Shown in pieces: positions 17,590 through 26,850 of a stretch of 64,000 bases of DNA. Position numbers and translations under genes: made by a program. The notes under the pieces are model-generated. The model was not told where the DNA came from and ran no database searches. It saw only the letters and a program-made list of their open reading frames with translations. How positions within the stretch are numbered: the first letter of the stretch is position 1; each line of letters opens with the position of its first letter. The stretch comes from Paenibacillus oralis (GTDB lineage Bacteria > Bacillota > Bacilli > Paenibacillales > Paenibacillaceae): contig NZ_RRCN01000001.1 in NCBI RefSeq assembly GCF_003863965.1, forward strand, positions 5,228,304 to 5,292,303, given 5' to 3'.

Positions 17590-18610
17590 GCCATATTCTT
17601 CGGCGCGGTTTTGGCTGGTTTTTTCCGTCTGCTGCGGCCTCGCGTTATGCGGGATGTACCTCAGCCTCACGAACGGGTCGTTTGATCTGTCGGTTCGCGA
17701 CGTCTTCGGGACGCTGCTGCGCATCGATCCGCAGCAGGATCACGATCTGGTCATCTTCGATTTCCGGCTGCCGCGGATCTTGATCGCCGCATTGGTCGGC
17801 TGCGGCCTTGGCGTGGCCGGCGCCGCGCTGCAGGGGATCACGCGAAATTCGCTCGCCGATCCCGGCATCCTGGGCATTCATGCCGCCGCGGGGACGGCGG
17901 TGGTTTTGTTTATGTTCTTTCTGCAGGGGCCGGTGAATGGCGGCGGTTTTAGCTCGGTTTTATCGATGCCGCTGTTTGGCTGGATCGGCGGTCTCGCCGC
18001 GGCGGCGTTGCTGTATTTCTTTTCCGGCCGTAATGGAGTCATCGACCCTCAGCGTTTGATCCTCGTCGGCATCGCGCTTGGCTCGGGCTTCGGCGCCATT
18101 ACATTGTACGTGTCCCTGAAAATGAACCCCCAGGACTTCGAAATGGCGACGGTATGGCTGACGGGCAGCATTTACGGGGCCAATTGGGAGCAGGTGCTGA
18201 CGACGCTGCCGTGGCTGCTGGTGCTCATCCCGATCATTTGGTGCAAAGCGGGCGTGCTCGATGTGATGCAGCTGCATGAGACGAGCGTCGTCGGCTTAGG
18301 GGTGCGTGCGGGAGCCCAGCGGCGGTGGCTGCTGGTTTGCAGCATCGGGCTTGTCAGCGCCTGCGTATCCGTGTCGGGCAGCATCGGCTTTGTCGGGCTG
18401 ATCGCCCCGCATATCGCCCGGCGGCTGGTCGGCATCCACTACCGGTATGTGGTTCCCGCCTGCGGAGCGATCGGGATGGTGATGGTCATCCTCGGCGACT
18501 TGATCGGCAGGACGGTGTTTGCGCCAGCCGAGCTGCCCGTGGGCATCGTTATCTCGATCATCGGGGTGCCTTATTTCGTTTACCAATTATATCGGGCAAG
18601 AAAAAGATAG
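17582..18610 (+). CDS. FecCD family iron-siderophore permease (subunit 2)
   Basis: A 342-residue partner permease starting at GTG 17582 with GGAGGGG at 17570-17576. The hallmarks are FRLPRILIAALVGCGLG, AGAALQGITRNSLADPG, GSIGFVGLIAPHIARRLVG and AELPVGIVISIIGVPYF. The two permeases form a heterodimer in related Bacillus siderophore importers. It is co-transcribed and overlaps the first permease gene. Confidence 0.9.
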   Translation: MSRPYSSARFWLVFSVCCGLALCGMYLSLTNGSFDLSVRDVFGTLLRIDPQQDHDLVIFDFRLPRILIAALVGCGLGVAGAALQGITRNSLADPGILGIHAAAGTAVVLFMFFLQGPVNGGGFSSVLSMPLFGWIGGLAAAALLYFFSGRNGVIDPQRLILVGIALGSGFGAITLYVSLKMNPQDFEMATVWLTGSIYGANWEQVLTTLPWLLVLIPIIWCKAGVLDVMQLHETSVVGLGVRAGAQRRWLLVCSIGLVSACVSVSGSIGFVGLIAPHIARRLVGIHYRYVVPACGAIGMVMVILGDLIGRTVFAPAELPVGIVISIIGVPYFVYQLYRARKR

Positions 18611-18622
18611 GAGGGCGCTACC

Positions 18623-19516
18623 TTGGATTATACGCTGGAGAAACAGCCGTTTCGCATCCCCGGGGCGGAGCAATGGACGATGACGAGCTGCGGCGGGCGC
18701 GATTACCGCATCATGCTGTGGAAGCCGGAGGTGGAGGCGCCGGAGGGCGGCTTTCCGGTGATTTATTTGCTGGACGCCAACGCCTGTTTTGGGGCGATGG
18801 CGGAGGCGGTGCGCATGCATGCGCGCGGACCCCATCGGCTGGAAGCTTCTATCGTCGTTGGCATCGGGTATGAGACGGATCGGCCGTTTGACACGGACGC
18901 CCGTTTTTACGATTTTACGATCCATGCGGATCAGGAGGAGCTGCCGCAGCGCCCGATTGATGTACCGTGGCCGAAAACCGGGGGAGCGGAGCAGTTCCTG
19001 GCGTTTATCGAAGAGGAGTTAAAACCGCTTATCGAGCGGGCGCTGCCGATTAACCGCACCCGTCAAACGCTGTTCGGCCACTCGCTGGGCGGCTGGTTTG
19101 TGCTGTATACGCTGTTTGCGCGGCCCCGGGCTTTTCAACATTATGCCGCCGGAAGCCCGTCGATCTGGTGGAAAAATCGCTATATCGTTCCGGTTGCGGA
19201 ACAGTCGGTTCGGCGATGGAGGGAGGCGGGGCTGGCGGCAGATGCTGGCTTCGCCGCGGATTCCGCAGGAGAGAAGCCGCTCATCGGGCTTTATCTGGGC
19301 GTCGGCAGCCTGGAAAAGCCGCATATGATCGAAGACGCCAAAGCGATGTTCGAACGGCTGTCGGCCGCCTGCATCCCCGGGATCCACGTGTCTTACACAT
19401 GCTTCACGGAGGAAAGCCATCTATCGGTGTTGTTTCCGTTCATCGTCCGGGTGATCCGCAGCACGCTTAAGCCGTGCGTCGGGGAAGCGTTAAGTTTGTC
19501 ACCACAGTCACCGTGA
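18623..19516 (+). CDS. putative ferri-siderophore esterase (IroE/BesA-like alpha/beta hydrolase)
   Basis: A 297-residue alpha/beta hydrolase of the esterase D/PF00756 type. The nucleophile elbow is GHSLGGW (Ser near residue 155), the acidic residue is probably in the GVGSLEKPH region, and the histidine is in TEESHLSVLFPF. TTG at 18623 has GGAGGG at 18611-18616. The location at the end of a ferric siderophore uptake operon suggests hydrolysis of an imported tri-ester siderophore to release iron, as for BesA and IroE. There is no signal peptide, consistent with cytoplasmic action. The substrate is inferred. Confidence 0.82.
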   Translation: MDYTLEKQPFRIPGAEQWTMTSCGGRDYRIMLWKPEVEAPEGGFPVIYLLDANACFGAMAEAVRMHARGPHRLEASIVVGIGYETDRPFDTDARFYDFTIHADQEELPQRPIDVPWPKTGGAEQFLAFIEEELKPLIERALPINRTRQTLFGHSLGGWFVLYTLFARPRAFQHYAAGSPSIWWKNRYIVPVAEQSVRRWREAGLAADAGFAADSAGEKPLIGLYLGVGSLEKPHMIEDAKAMFERLSAACIPGIHVSYTCFTEESHLSVLFPFIVRVIRSTLKPCVGEALSLSPQSP

Positions 19517-19537
19517 CGCACCAGCCAGCCGGAAATC

Positions 19538-19720
19538 TAACTGTTGTATCAGCCACTATTTTTCGAAAAAAGGCCTTTTCTAAATCCTAACGGTTGTGAA
19601 CGACGTTATTTGCCTTGATCTAGGTGAAAATGGACGGTTTTAAATGAAATAAGCGCCAGGGCAACCGTTAGAATTTGCAATCAACGTTTTTGGAATAAAT
19701 AGCGCTTGTGGCAACCGTTA
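19538..19720. repeat. four-copy TAACGGTTG repeat in two inverted pairs
   Basis: Four 24-bp units share the consensus TAACGGTTG, ten variable bases, then a TATTT-like end. Two are direct (19538-19561 and 19588-19611) and two inverted (19647-19670 and 19697-19720), each pair spaced 50 bp. They fill the gap after the siderophore operon, and no coding signal is present. From 19721 to 20100 I see nothing further apart from AT-rich leader sequence and an AAAGGAAG ribosome site for the next gene. Confidence 0.7.
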
Positions 19721-20100
19721 GAATGGTTCTAAGGTTCAGAATTGTTGCAGCGTTAGGGAATACTTTGTCCGCTACTTTGGAAATCCCGCGATTCACACAT
19801 CCGCCGTACAACTCTCCATCACACTTGATATACAACACTTTGACTACACCCTGTAATATGCCTTATTACTACGCCCCGCCTTTTTCGGCATCACTGCTCA
19901 CCTCCAGGCTTTCTCGCCATTCGCTTATCCTCCTACTTCCGCACCGGTATGTCGTGCCGTCCGCTTTTTTTATACTTTTTTAAGAATTCGTTTAGAGGCG
20001 TTTTAGACCTGGCGATTATGCTTAATGACAGGAAGTTCAGTTCAGGCATGCCGCGCTTCCGAACATCCGATAAACCAAAGTTTAAGAAAGGAAGAACGCC

Positions 20101-21051
20101 ATGAATAAAACGAAAATATGGATCAAGCGGGGGACGGTGTTCGGCCTCGGGGCCGCTCTGCTGCTGGCCAGCGGACTGTCCGCGATGGCAGGAACGTCCG
20201 GGTACGAAACGTACAAATCCGCCCTGAAACATACGATTTCGGCTGAAAGCTTGACAAATCAGGGAACCATCGTCGTGACCGACAACGGCAAGCAGATTTT
20301 CCGCGCCGATCTGGAGGCGAAACGAAACAAAGAGACAAACGGGATGAGCGCAAGCGCAAAGTTCACCGTAACGGGGGCATCGGAAAGCCAAACCATGCAG
20401 GCCTTCAAGCAGGGTGAAAAAGCAATCCTCCACGAAGGGGATTCGGATACGTACCGGGTAATGAACTTGGGTGAAAACAAGCGGGAAGCGGGCAGTGGGG
20501 AGTTTGCGCCTCCGCAGCACGCGGAACAGTTCATCGAAGCCCTGATGGGCAATGTGAAGGACCTGGCGACGGTTGAGGAGCTTCCTTCCGGCGTGAAGCA
20601 AGCGTCCCTGCATCTGTCCGGCAGCCAAATCCCGGCGGTTGTACAAGCGGCCGGATCGCTGGCGGCGAGCCATCTGACGGCCGGCCCGAAGTTCCACGGG
20701 CAGATGGGGGCAGAAGGCCGGATGGCGGGAAATGACAGCGAAACCGCCCAGAAGGATGGCTTGGCTCATCCCTCCATGCCCAAGGTGGATTTTCCCGAGT
20801 TGACGGATAACGTTAAAGTGGAGGATATCCAATTTGACGCCGAAATCAGCCCGGAACAATACATTAAGCACCAGCAAGGGAAAATTACCATCAGCGGCAC
20901 CGATAAAGCGGGCGACAAGCATGAACTGGTCATCTCCATTGATTGCGATTTGTCCGGATTCGGCCAGACAACGCCCGATACGGTTGATTTGACCGGGAAG
21001 CAGGTGGAGACGATCGAACGGAACGGTCATACGCCGCCGTGGCATCGTTAA
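20101..21051 (+). CDS. secreted or membrane-anchored hypothetical protein
   Basis: A 316-residue protein with an N-terminal hydrophobic signal/anchor (residues about 12-30, VFGLGAALLLASGLSAMAG) and an extracytoplasmic remainder. The middle is rich in Ser/Thr/Lys beta-strand-like segments (TNQGTIVVTDNGKQIFRADLE). The C-terminal half repeats the style (NVKVEDIQFDAEISPEQYI, TISGTDKAGDKHELVISID). I do not recognise the family. It lies upstream of an ABC transporter and two-component system in the same direction, so it may be an accessory or sensing component of that system. Confidence 0.75.
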   Translation: MNKTKIWIKRGTVFGLGAALLLASGLSAMAGTSGYETYKSALKHTISAESLTNQGTIVVTDNGKQIFRADLEAKRNKETNGMSASAKFTVTGASESQTMQAFKQGEKAILHEGDSDTYRVMNLGENKREAGSGEFAPPQHAEQFIEALMGNVKDLATVEELPSGVKQASLHLSGSQIPAVVQAAGSLAASHLTAGPKFHGQMGAEGRMAGNDSETAQKDGLAHPSMPKVDFPELTDNVKVEDIQFDAEISPEQYIKHQQGKITISGTDKAGDKHELVISIDCDLSGFGQTTPDTVDLTGKQVETIERNGHTPPWHR

Positions 21052-21085
21052 CGCCGCTGAGGAAGACCCGTTCCTAGCGGGCGGA

Positions 21086-21114
21086 CAGCGCCGGGCAACC
21101 ATGGCCCGGCGCTG
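21086..21114 (+). terminator. GC-rich stem-loop between the secreted protein and the ABC operon
   Basis: CAGCGCCGGGC (21086-21096) and GCCCGGCGCTG (21104-21114) form a perfect 11-bp stem with a 7-base loop. No T-run follows, so it is a weak terminator or an mRNA-stability hairpin. Confidence 0.5.
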
Positions 21115-21139
21115 CTTATACTAAGGGAGGGAAACTGTC

Positions 21140-21898
21140 ATGGACGCCTTATTGAGCGTAAATCACGTGACCAAGCGATTCCGCAATCAGCGCGGAATTC
21201 ACGATATTAGCTTTAACGTACACGCCGGTGAAATCGTCGGGCTGTTCGGCCAAAACGGGGCCGGCAAAACGACGCTGCTCAAGACGATCACCGGGTTGTG
21301 CCGTCCCGACGCGGGAACGGTGGGCCTGTTCGGGTTGGACCCGGAAACGCGGTTTGAGCAAGCGATGGCCCAGGTTGGCTGCGTGATCGAGACGGCCGAT
21401 GCATACGAATACATGACCGGCTATCAAAATTTGCGCCAGGTGGCGCGGTTTTACCCTGGGGTAACGGCGGCCCGGCTTGATGAAGTGCTGGAGCTGGTAG
21501 GCCTCGCCCCTTTCAAACACGAGCGGGCCAAGCAGTATTCGCTGGGGATGAAGCAGCGGCTGGCGCTCGCCGCAGCGCTGCTGCACCATCCCCGGATGGT
21601 CATCCTCGACGAGCCGACCAACGGGCTGGATATCGGAGGGATGGCGGAATTTCGGAACACGATGGAACGGTTATCCCGCCAGGAAGGGATCGCTTTTCTC
21701 GTGTCCAGCCACATGATCAGCCATCTTGAGCCGATCGCAACGCATATCGGAATTCTCCATCACGGCGAGCTGCTGCGGTTTGGCGGCCGGTTTCAGCTGA
21801 TTCCGCCGGGAATGACGCTGGAAGAGTATTATTTAAATACGATTGGAGCCGGAAAGGAGGCGGAAAGCCGTGAGCAGTTTGCTGGCGAGTTGGCATAA
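21140..21898 (+). CDS. ABC transporter ATP-binding protein
   Basis: A 252-residue nucleotide-binding subunit of the CcmA/drug-efflux type. It has Walker A GQNGAGKTT (near 37-45), signature YSLGMKQRL, Walker B MVILDEPTNGLDIGG and a switch His in VSSHMISH. AGGGAGGG precedes ATG 21140. Its 3' end overlaps the permease gene. It energises the permease at 21870. The gene order with a histidine kinase and response regulator downstream resembles antimicrobial-peptide sensing/export modules, but the substrate is not known. Confidence 0.9.
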   Translation: MDALLSVNHVTKRFRNQRGIHDISFNVHAGEIVGLFGQNGAGKTTLLKTITGLCRPDAGTVGLFGLDPETRFEQAMAQVGCVIETADAYEYMTGYQNLRQVARFYPGVTAARLDEVLELVGLAPFKHERAKQYSLGMKQRLALAAALLHHPRMVILDEPTNGLDIGGMAEFRNTMERLSRQEGIAFLVSSHMISHLEPIATHIGILHHGELLRFGGRFQLIPPGMTLEEYYLNTIGAGKEAESREQFAGELA

Positions 21899-22619
21899 TG
21901 AACTGGAAAAGCTGTGGCTGAAAAAAAGCACAAAGGCGATGTTGGGGCTGGCGGTGATTGTCCCCTTGATGCTGACGCTGTTGACGCGGTTTTTGAACGA
22001 TGCCGCCGGGCTTGGCGCCGCGCTTAGCGGGCAGGCTGCCCTTTTGACACTGAACCTGTTTACCGGCATCCTGCTGCCGTTATATTTGGCGATGTCGGCG
22101 GTGGAGTTGTTTGCCGGCGAAACGGCGGCGCGTACAATTAAGCTGGCTTTGGTGCGCCCGGTGACGCGCGCCAAGCTGTTCGCCTCCAAAGTGCTGGCTT
22201 TGGCTGCGTTTACGGCCATCATTTTGGCTGCCGCCTGGCTGGCTTCATCCGTTTGCGGCCTATGGGCCGGTTCGGCTGATCCGCTGGCGGAGTGGGCGGA
22301 AAGTACGATCGCCTACGCGGTATCCGTGGTACCGATGCTGGCCGTTAGCCTGGCGGCCGTCTGGATCGCCCAGTATTTTGCCGGCAGCGCCGCCGCGCTG
22401 GGCTGCGCCGTCCTCGTCTACCTTGCCGGCAAGCTGCTGCCGCTTTTTTATCCGCCGCTGGCCCTGTGGTCGCTATATTCCTATACCGATTGGCATTTGT
22501 TATGGGGCGGAGGCGGGGCGCCTGCCGGCAAGCTGCTGTCATCTTTTTTCATTCTGCTCGCTTATAGTATGATGGCATATATAGGCGGCCTCGCCACTTT
22601 TGAACGAAAGTTGTTTTAA
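21870..22619 (+). CDS. ABC-2 type membrane permease
   Basis: A 249-residue permease with about six hydrophobic segments. The likely start is GTG 21870, preceded by AAAGGAGG at 21853-21860. The frame is open further upstream from TTG 21843, but that start has no ribosome site. The short LASWHNELEKLWLKKSTKAM cytoplasmic N-terminus before the first helix is typical of ABC-2 permeases of the BcrB/NatB kind. It is coupled to the upstream ATPase by overlap and followed by the histidine kinase gene after 35 bp. Confidence 0.82.
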   Translation: MSSLLASWHNELEKLWLKKSTKAMLGLAVIVPLMLTLLTRFLNDAAGLGAALSGQAALLTLNLFTGILLPLYLAMSAVELFAGETAARTIKLALVRPVTRAKLFASKVLALAAFTAIILAAAWLASSVCGLWAGSADPLAEWAESTIAYAVSVVPMLAVSLAAVWIAQYFAGSAAALGCAVLVYLAGKLLPLFYPPLALWSLYSYTDWHLLWGGGGAPAGKLLSSFFILLAYSMMAYIGGLATFERKLF

Positions 22620-22654
22620 CGAAGTACATCTCACCTGAAGGGGACTTTTCGCGC

Positions 22655-24169
22655 ATGACGATCCGACGCAGACTTATCCTTTCCTATGTAGCCATGGTGC
22701 TTATTCCGCTGTTTTTGATCCTGATCATTGGGATGATTCTCACCCGCGTGTTTTTTGGCGGTGAAGCGGGCGACGGCAATAAAGAGGGCATCTTTCCTAT
22801 GCATGGCGCCGCCTTTTCTCAGGTTTGGGAAACGATCAACCAAAGAGAACAGGTGATGAACGGGGTAAAATTCATCGCGGAGCATGATCCCGGGCTGCTT
22901 GCGGACAATGAATTTCTAACGGAGACGGACAAAACGCTCCAGGGGCTGCAAGCCGGTCTGGTCGTCGTCAAAAACGGAGAGGTGCTGTTCGCCTCATCCG
23001 GCGTGAACCGCGAAGGGCTGGAAGACGATTTAAGCAAGGTCGGGACTGGCGGCGAGCGGCGGCACAGCGGATGGATAAAAGAGCCGAAGGTGAACGGCCG
23101 CTACAATGCGGAGCGGGTCGATTTCGTTTTTGCCGGCCAAAGCCCGGGCTCGCTGTATTTGCTTTCCGATTTGAATCCGGTTTTCAACAAAATGTCGCAG
23201 TTTATGCCGACGCTGTTTTTGTCCCTGTTGATCGTCATCGCCTTCACTAACTTGCTGCTGACGTTTTTCGTATCCCGCAGCATCATTCGCCCTCTGTATA
23301 CGTTAAAGCATGCAGCGGAACGGATTAAGGAAGGGGAACTGGACCAGCCGCTCGAACTAAAGCGCAGGGACGAATTCGGCGAAGTTGGGGAGGCGTTCGA
23401 GGAAATGCGGGAACGGCTGAAAGCGTCGATCCGGCTGCAGCTCCAATACGAGGAAAACCGCAAAGAGCTGATCTCAAACATTTCCCATGATCTGAAAACC
23501 CCGATTACCGGAATTAAAGCGTGCGTCGAGGGACTGCGCGACGGAATCGCCGATACGGAGGAGAAGCGGGATAAGTATATCGCCATGATCGGCCAAAAAA
23601 CGGCGGACATGGACCGGCTGATCGAGGAGCTGTTCCTGTTCTCCAAGCTGGATTTAAAGCGGCTGCCGTTTCATTTTGAACCGGTCGATTTGCATCGGTA
23701 CCTGGAGGAATGGGCGGAGGAATTAAAGACCGATCCGAGATACAAAGACGTGCACATTGATTTCCGCTCCAAGCTGGCGGGGCCGCTGCCGGTTTTGGCC
23801 GACCGGGATAAACTGAAGCGGGTGCTGATGAATATCGGCGGCAACAGTCTGCAATATATGAATAAGCCGGAGAAGGACTTGCGTATCGAGCTGGATGCCC
23901 GGCCGCGCGAAGCGATCATCCGCATCGCGGACAACGGGGCCGGCATCGCCGGCGAGGCGCTGCCGCACGTGTTCGAGCGCTTTTACCGGGCTGAGTCCGC
24001 CCGGAGTTCGACGACCGGAGGCAGCGGTCTGGGGCTGGCGATCGTGCGGCAGATCGTCGAGGAGCATGGCGGGAACGTGCGGGCGGACAGCGCGGTTGGC
24101 GAAGGAACGGCGATCTCTTTTACGCTGCCGCGGCGGGGAAATTTACCGATGGGCGGTGAACAGGAATGA
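22655..24169 (+). CDS. sensor histidine kinase, HAMP type
   Basis: A 504-residue kinase. The first helix (about 10-32) and second helix (about 185-212) flank an extracellular sensor of about 150 residues. A HAMP linker (SRSIIRPLYTLKHAAERI) and a HisKA domain with phosphoacceptor His near 278 in ISHDLKTPITGIKA follow. The HATPase domain contains NIGGNSLQY, IADNGAGI and GGSGLGLAI. It overlaps the response regulator by four bases (ATGA), which identifies the pair. It probably senses a cell-envelope signal and regulates the adjacent ABC transporter. Confidence 0.92.
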   Translation: MTIRRRLILSYVAMVLIPLFLILIIGMILTRVFFGGEAGDGNKEGIFPMHGAAFSQVWETINQREQVMNGVKFIAEHDPGLLADNEFLTETDKTLQGLQAGLVVVKNGEVLFASSGVNREGLEDDLSKVGTGGERRHSGWIKEPKVNGRYNAERVDFVFAGQSPGSLYLLSDLNPVFNKMSQFMPTLFLSLLIVIAFTNLLLTFFVSRSIIRPLYTLKHAAERIKEGELDQPLELKRRDEFGEVGEAFEEMRERLKASIRLQLQYEENRKELISNISHDLKTPITGIKACVEGLRDGIADTEEKRDKYIAMIGQKTADMDRLIEELFLFSKLDLKRLPFHFEPVDLHRYLEEWAEELKTDPRYKDVHIDFRSKLAGPLPVLADRDKLKRVLMNIGGNSLQYMNKPEKDLRIELDARPREAIIRIADNGAGIAGEALPHVFERFYRAESARSSTTGGSGLGLAIVRQIVEEHGGNVRADSAVGEGTAISFTLPRRGNLPMGGEQE

Positions 24170-24858
24170 AGCGAATTTTGATTATCGAGGACGACCCGGT
24201 GATCGCCGAGGTCGAGCGCGACTATTTGACGGCAAGCGGCTACCTCGCGGAAATCGCCCCAACCGGAGACACGGGACTCAAGCGGGCGATGGAGGAATCA
24301 TTTGATCTAATCGTGCTTGACTTAATGCTGCCGGGCACAGACGGTTTTGAAATCTGCCGGCGGGTCCGGGAGGCCAAGGATATTCCAATCCTGATGGTTT
24401 CCGCCAAAAAAGAAGATATCGATAAAATCCGCGGCCTTGGCCTGGGCGCCGATGATTACGTCATTAAACCGTTCAGCCTCGGCGAGCTGATGGCCCGGGT
24501 CAAGGCCCACCTCAGCCGCTATGAGCGCCTGACGGGCGGCATTCGGACGAAGGAGCAGGATGAACTGCGCATCCGCGGCCTCCGCATCGACAAATTGTCG
24601 CGGAAAGTTTGGGCGGACGGCACGGAGTTGTCGCTTACCGGCAAGGAATACGATTTGTTGTTGTTTTTGGCGATGCACCCGAACCGGGTGTTTACAAAAG
24701 ACGAGTTGTTCGAAAAAATATGGGGCATGGACTCGCTGGGCGATGTCGCCTCCGTAACGGTGTATATCAGCAAATTAAGGGAGAAAATCGAGCGGGATCC
24801 GTCCAAACCGCAATATATTGAGACAATCTGGGGCGTCGGCTACCGCTTCAATTTATAA
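24166..24858 (+). CDS. OmpR family response regulator
   Basis: A 230-residue regulator. The receiver domain has the acidic pocket EDDP near the start, phosphoacceptor Asp52 in LIVLDLMLPG and Lys102 in YVIKPFSLGE. The winged helix (about 130-230) ends in PQYIETIWGVGYRFNL. Its 3' end, 24785-24809, is repeated exactly at 29542-29566 in a decayed fragment. It partners with the upstream kinase and is followed by a strong terminator. Confidence 0.93.
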   Translation: MKRILIIEDDPVIAEVERDYLTASGYLAEIAPTGDTGLKRAMEESFDLIVLDLMLPGTDGFEICRRVREAKDIPILMVSAKKEDIDKIRGLGLGADDYVIKPFSLGELMARVKAHLSRYERLTGGIRTKEQDELRIRGLRIDKLSRKVWADGTELSLTGKEYDLLLFLAMHPNRVFTKDELFEKIWGMDSLGDVASVTVYISKLREKIERDPSKPQYIETIWGVGYRFNL

Positions 24859-24862
24859 AGGT

Positions 24863-24897
24863 AGTTCAAAAAGTCCGCTTTCCCGACTTTTTGAACT
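24863..24897 (+). terminator. terminator of the ABC/two-component operon
   Basis: A perfect 13-bp stem, AGTTCAAAAAGTC (24863-24875) and GACTTTTTGAACT (24885-24897), with a 9-base loop. It starts 4 bases after the response-regulator stop. Confidence 0.75.
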
Positions 24898-24997
24898 TGA
24901 CTAACTTTTGAATCCGCGCTTATAGGGACTGGTGCTTTGATGGAAGTTACTATATAATTTTTAGCGGGCTAAAATTTATATACAAGCGAGGGATGAC

Positions 24998-26047
24998 ATG
25001 GCTGCCATTGAAGTGCAAGACTTGCGCAAAACGTTTAAAGTGCAGAAAAATCGCGGAGGCCTCAAAGGGGCCTTCCTTGATTTGTTTAAGAGGGAGTACA
25101 ACGAAGTGGCCGCCGTTAAAGATATTTCTTTTCAGATTCCGGAGGGGGAAATCTGCGGTTATATCGGGGAAAACGGGGCCGGCAAATCAACGACGATCAA
25201 AATGCTGACCGGCATCCTGGTGCCGACTTCGGGACATTTGAAGGTAGGGGGCTTTGTGCCCTATACCGAGCGCGAGAAGTTCGTGCAGCATATCGGCGTC
25301 GTGTTCGGACAGCGCAGCCAGCTATGGTGGGACATCGGCGTGATTGAATCGTTCGAGCTGCTGCGCAAGGTGTACCGCGTGCCGCAGGCCGACTATAAGA
25401 AGCGGTTGGACGAGCTGGTGGAACGGCTGCAGCTGCAGGAGCTGCTGAACCGCCCGGTGCGCAAGCTGAGCCTGGGCCAACGGATGCGCTGCGAGCTCGT
25501 CGCCGCGCTGCTGCACAATCCGTCGATCGTGTTCCTCGACGAACCGACAATCGGCCTGGACATCGTGGTCAAATCGGAAATCCGTGATTTCCTGAAAGAT
25601 ATGAACCGCGAGCACGGAACGACGATTCTGCTGACCACGCACGACCTGCAGGATATCGAGGCGCTGTGCTCCCGGGTCATCATGCTTGACGACGGCCGGA
25701 TCATTTACGACGGCGGGCTGGAGGAGCTCAAAAACCGCTGGGGGACAGGCAGGGAGGTGCTGTTCCAATTCGGGACGGCGACCAAACTCGATCAGCTCCG
25801 GTCCTGGACCGGTTCGCTGCCGGTGGTTTGGACGGCGGAAAACGATTTGAACGCCAAAGTATGGATTCCCCTCAACATCGGCGTGTCCGAGGTGCTGGGG
25901 CAAGTCGTCGGCAAAGCGGACATCACCGATATCAAAATCATCGAGACGAATACCGACGAAATCGTACGCAGCATCTACCAAGCCGGTACGGCGGAGAAAA
26001 AAACGGACGAGCCGGCTGAAAGTGAAGGTGCGGTGGTCCATGTCTAA
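24998..26047 (+). CDS. ABC exporter ATP-binding protein (DUF990-associated)
   Basis: A 349-residue ATPase. It has Walker A GENGAGKST (near 65-73), the FGQRSQLWWDI segment typical of the subfamily that works with DUF990 (ABC2_membrane_6) permeases, signature LSLGQRMRCEL and Walker B IVFLDEPTIGLDIVVK. The extra C-terminal region (about 250-349) is a regulatory extension. It is first of three genes, with two permeases overlapping or closely following. Homologous systems are annotated as drug or viologen exporters. The substrate here is unknown. Confidence 0.9.
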   Translation: MAAIEVQDLRKTFKVQKNRGGLKGAFLDLFKREYNEVAAVKDISFQIPEGEICGYIGENGAGKSTTIKMLTGILVPTSGHLKVGGFVPYTEREKFVQHIGVVFGQRSQLWWDIGVIESFELLRKVYRVPQADYKKRLDELVERLQLQELLNRPVRKLSLGQRMRCELVAALLHNPSIVFLDEPTIGLDIVVKSEIRDFLKDMNREHGTTILLTTHDLQDIEALCSRVIMLDDGRIIYDGGLEELKNRWGTGREVLFQFGTATKLDQLRSWTGSLPVVWTAENDLNAKVWIPLNIGVSEVLGQVVGKADITDIKIIETNTDEIVRSIYQAGTAEKKTDEPAESEGAVVHV

Positions 26048-26843
26048 CACCTTAGGAGCTTACATCGATTTCATCCGCATCCGCTTTTTGACGATGCTGG
26101 CTTACCGGGTGAATTATTATTCAGGCATTTTGATTTATACGCTGAACATCGGGGTTTATTATTTTACGTGGAAGGCGATCTATGGCGGGGGCGGCGAGCT
26201 TGGCGGCTTTACCGCTTCGCAGATGACGACGTATCTGGCTGTATCGTGGATGGCGAGAGCTTTTTATTTCAACAATCTCGACCGGGAAATCTCCACGGAT
26301 ATCCGCGACGGCAGCATCGCCATCCAGTTCATTCGCCCTTATAACTATGTGCTCGTCAAGATGATGCAGGGCCTCGGCGAAGGGATGTTCCGCTTTCTGA
26401 TGCTGATGATTCCCGGCATGGCCGTGGCCATGCTGCTGTATCCGGTGAAGCTGCCGACGGCGCCATCCGCCTGGGCGGGGTTCCTCGTGATGCTGTTCTT
26501 CAGCTTCCTGATCAATTCGCAGCTCAACATTATCACTGGGCTGATGGCTTTTTTCGTGGAAAACAACGAAGGCTTTATGCGTATGAAACGTGTCGTCGTC
26601 GATCTGTTTTCGGGGCTCATCATTCCGATCAGCCTGTTTCCGTCCTGGCTTTCGGGGCCCATGAATTACCTGCCATTTCAGGCGATCACCTATTTGCCGG
26701 GCTCCGTGTTTACGGGCCGGATTCAAGGCGCCTCGATTTGGAGCGTGCTGGGCATTCAGGTTGTCTGGTTCGTCATTTTGCTGATTCCGATGGTTTGGCT
26801 GTATCATGCGTCGCGGCGGCGCCTGTTCGTTCAAGGAGGTTGA
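26040..26843 (+). CDS. ABC-2 family permease, DUF990 type (subunit 1)
   Basis: A 267-residue permease with about six helices, starting at ATG 26040 with GAAGGTG at 26024-26030. The frame is also open from GTG 26022, but that lies within the ribosome site. Family features are FIRIRFLTMLAYRVNYYSG at the N-terminus and EISTDIRDGSIAIQFIRPYN in the first loop. It overlaps the ATPase stop and is paired with the second permease as a heterodimer. Confidence 0.87.
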   Translation: MSNTLGAYIDFIRIRFLTMLAYRVNYYSGILIYTLNIGVYYFTWKAIYGGGGELGGFTASQMTTYLAVSWMARAFYFNNLDREISTDIRDGSIAIQFIRPYNYVLVKMMQGLGEGMFRFLMLMIPGMAVAMLLYPVKLPTAPSAWAGFLVMLFFSFLINSQLNIITGLMAFFVENNEGFMRMKRVVVDLFSGLIIPISLFPSWLSGPMNYLPFQAITYLPGSVFTGRIQGASIWSVLGIQVVWFVILLIPMVWLYHASRRRLFVQGG

Positions 26844-26850
26844 GAACAAC

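Noticed and set aside
16420-17724. 434-codon minus-strand frame
   Set aside because: It is antisense to the FecCD permease genes and rich in Arg/Gln/His, the typical reverse-complement artefact.
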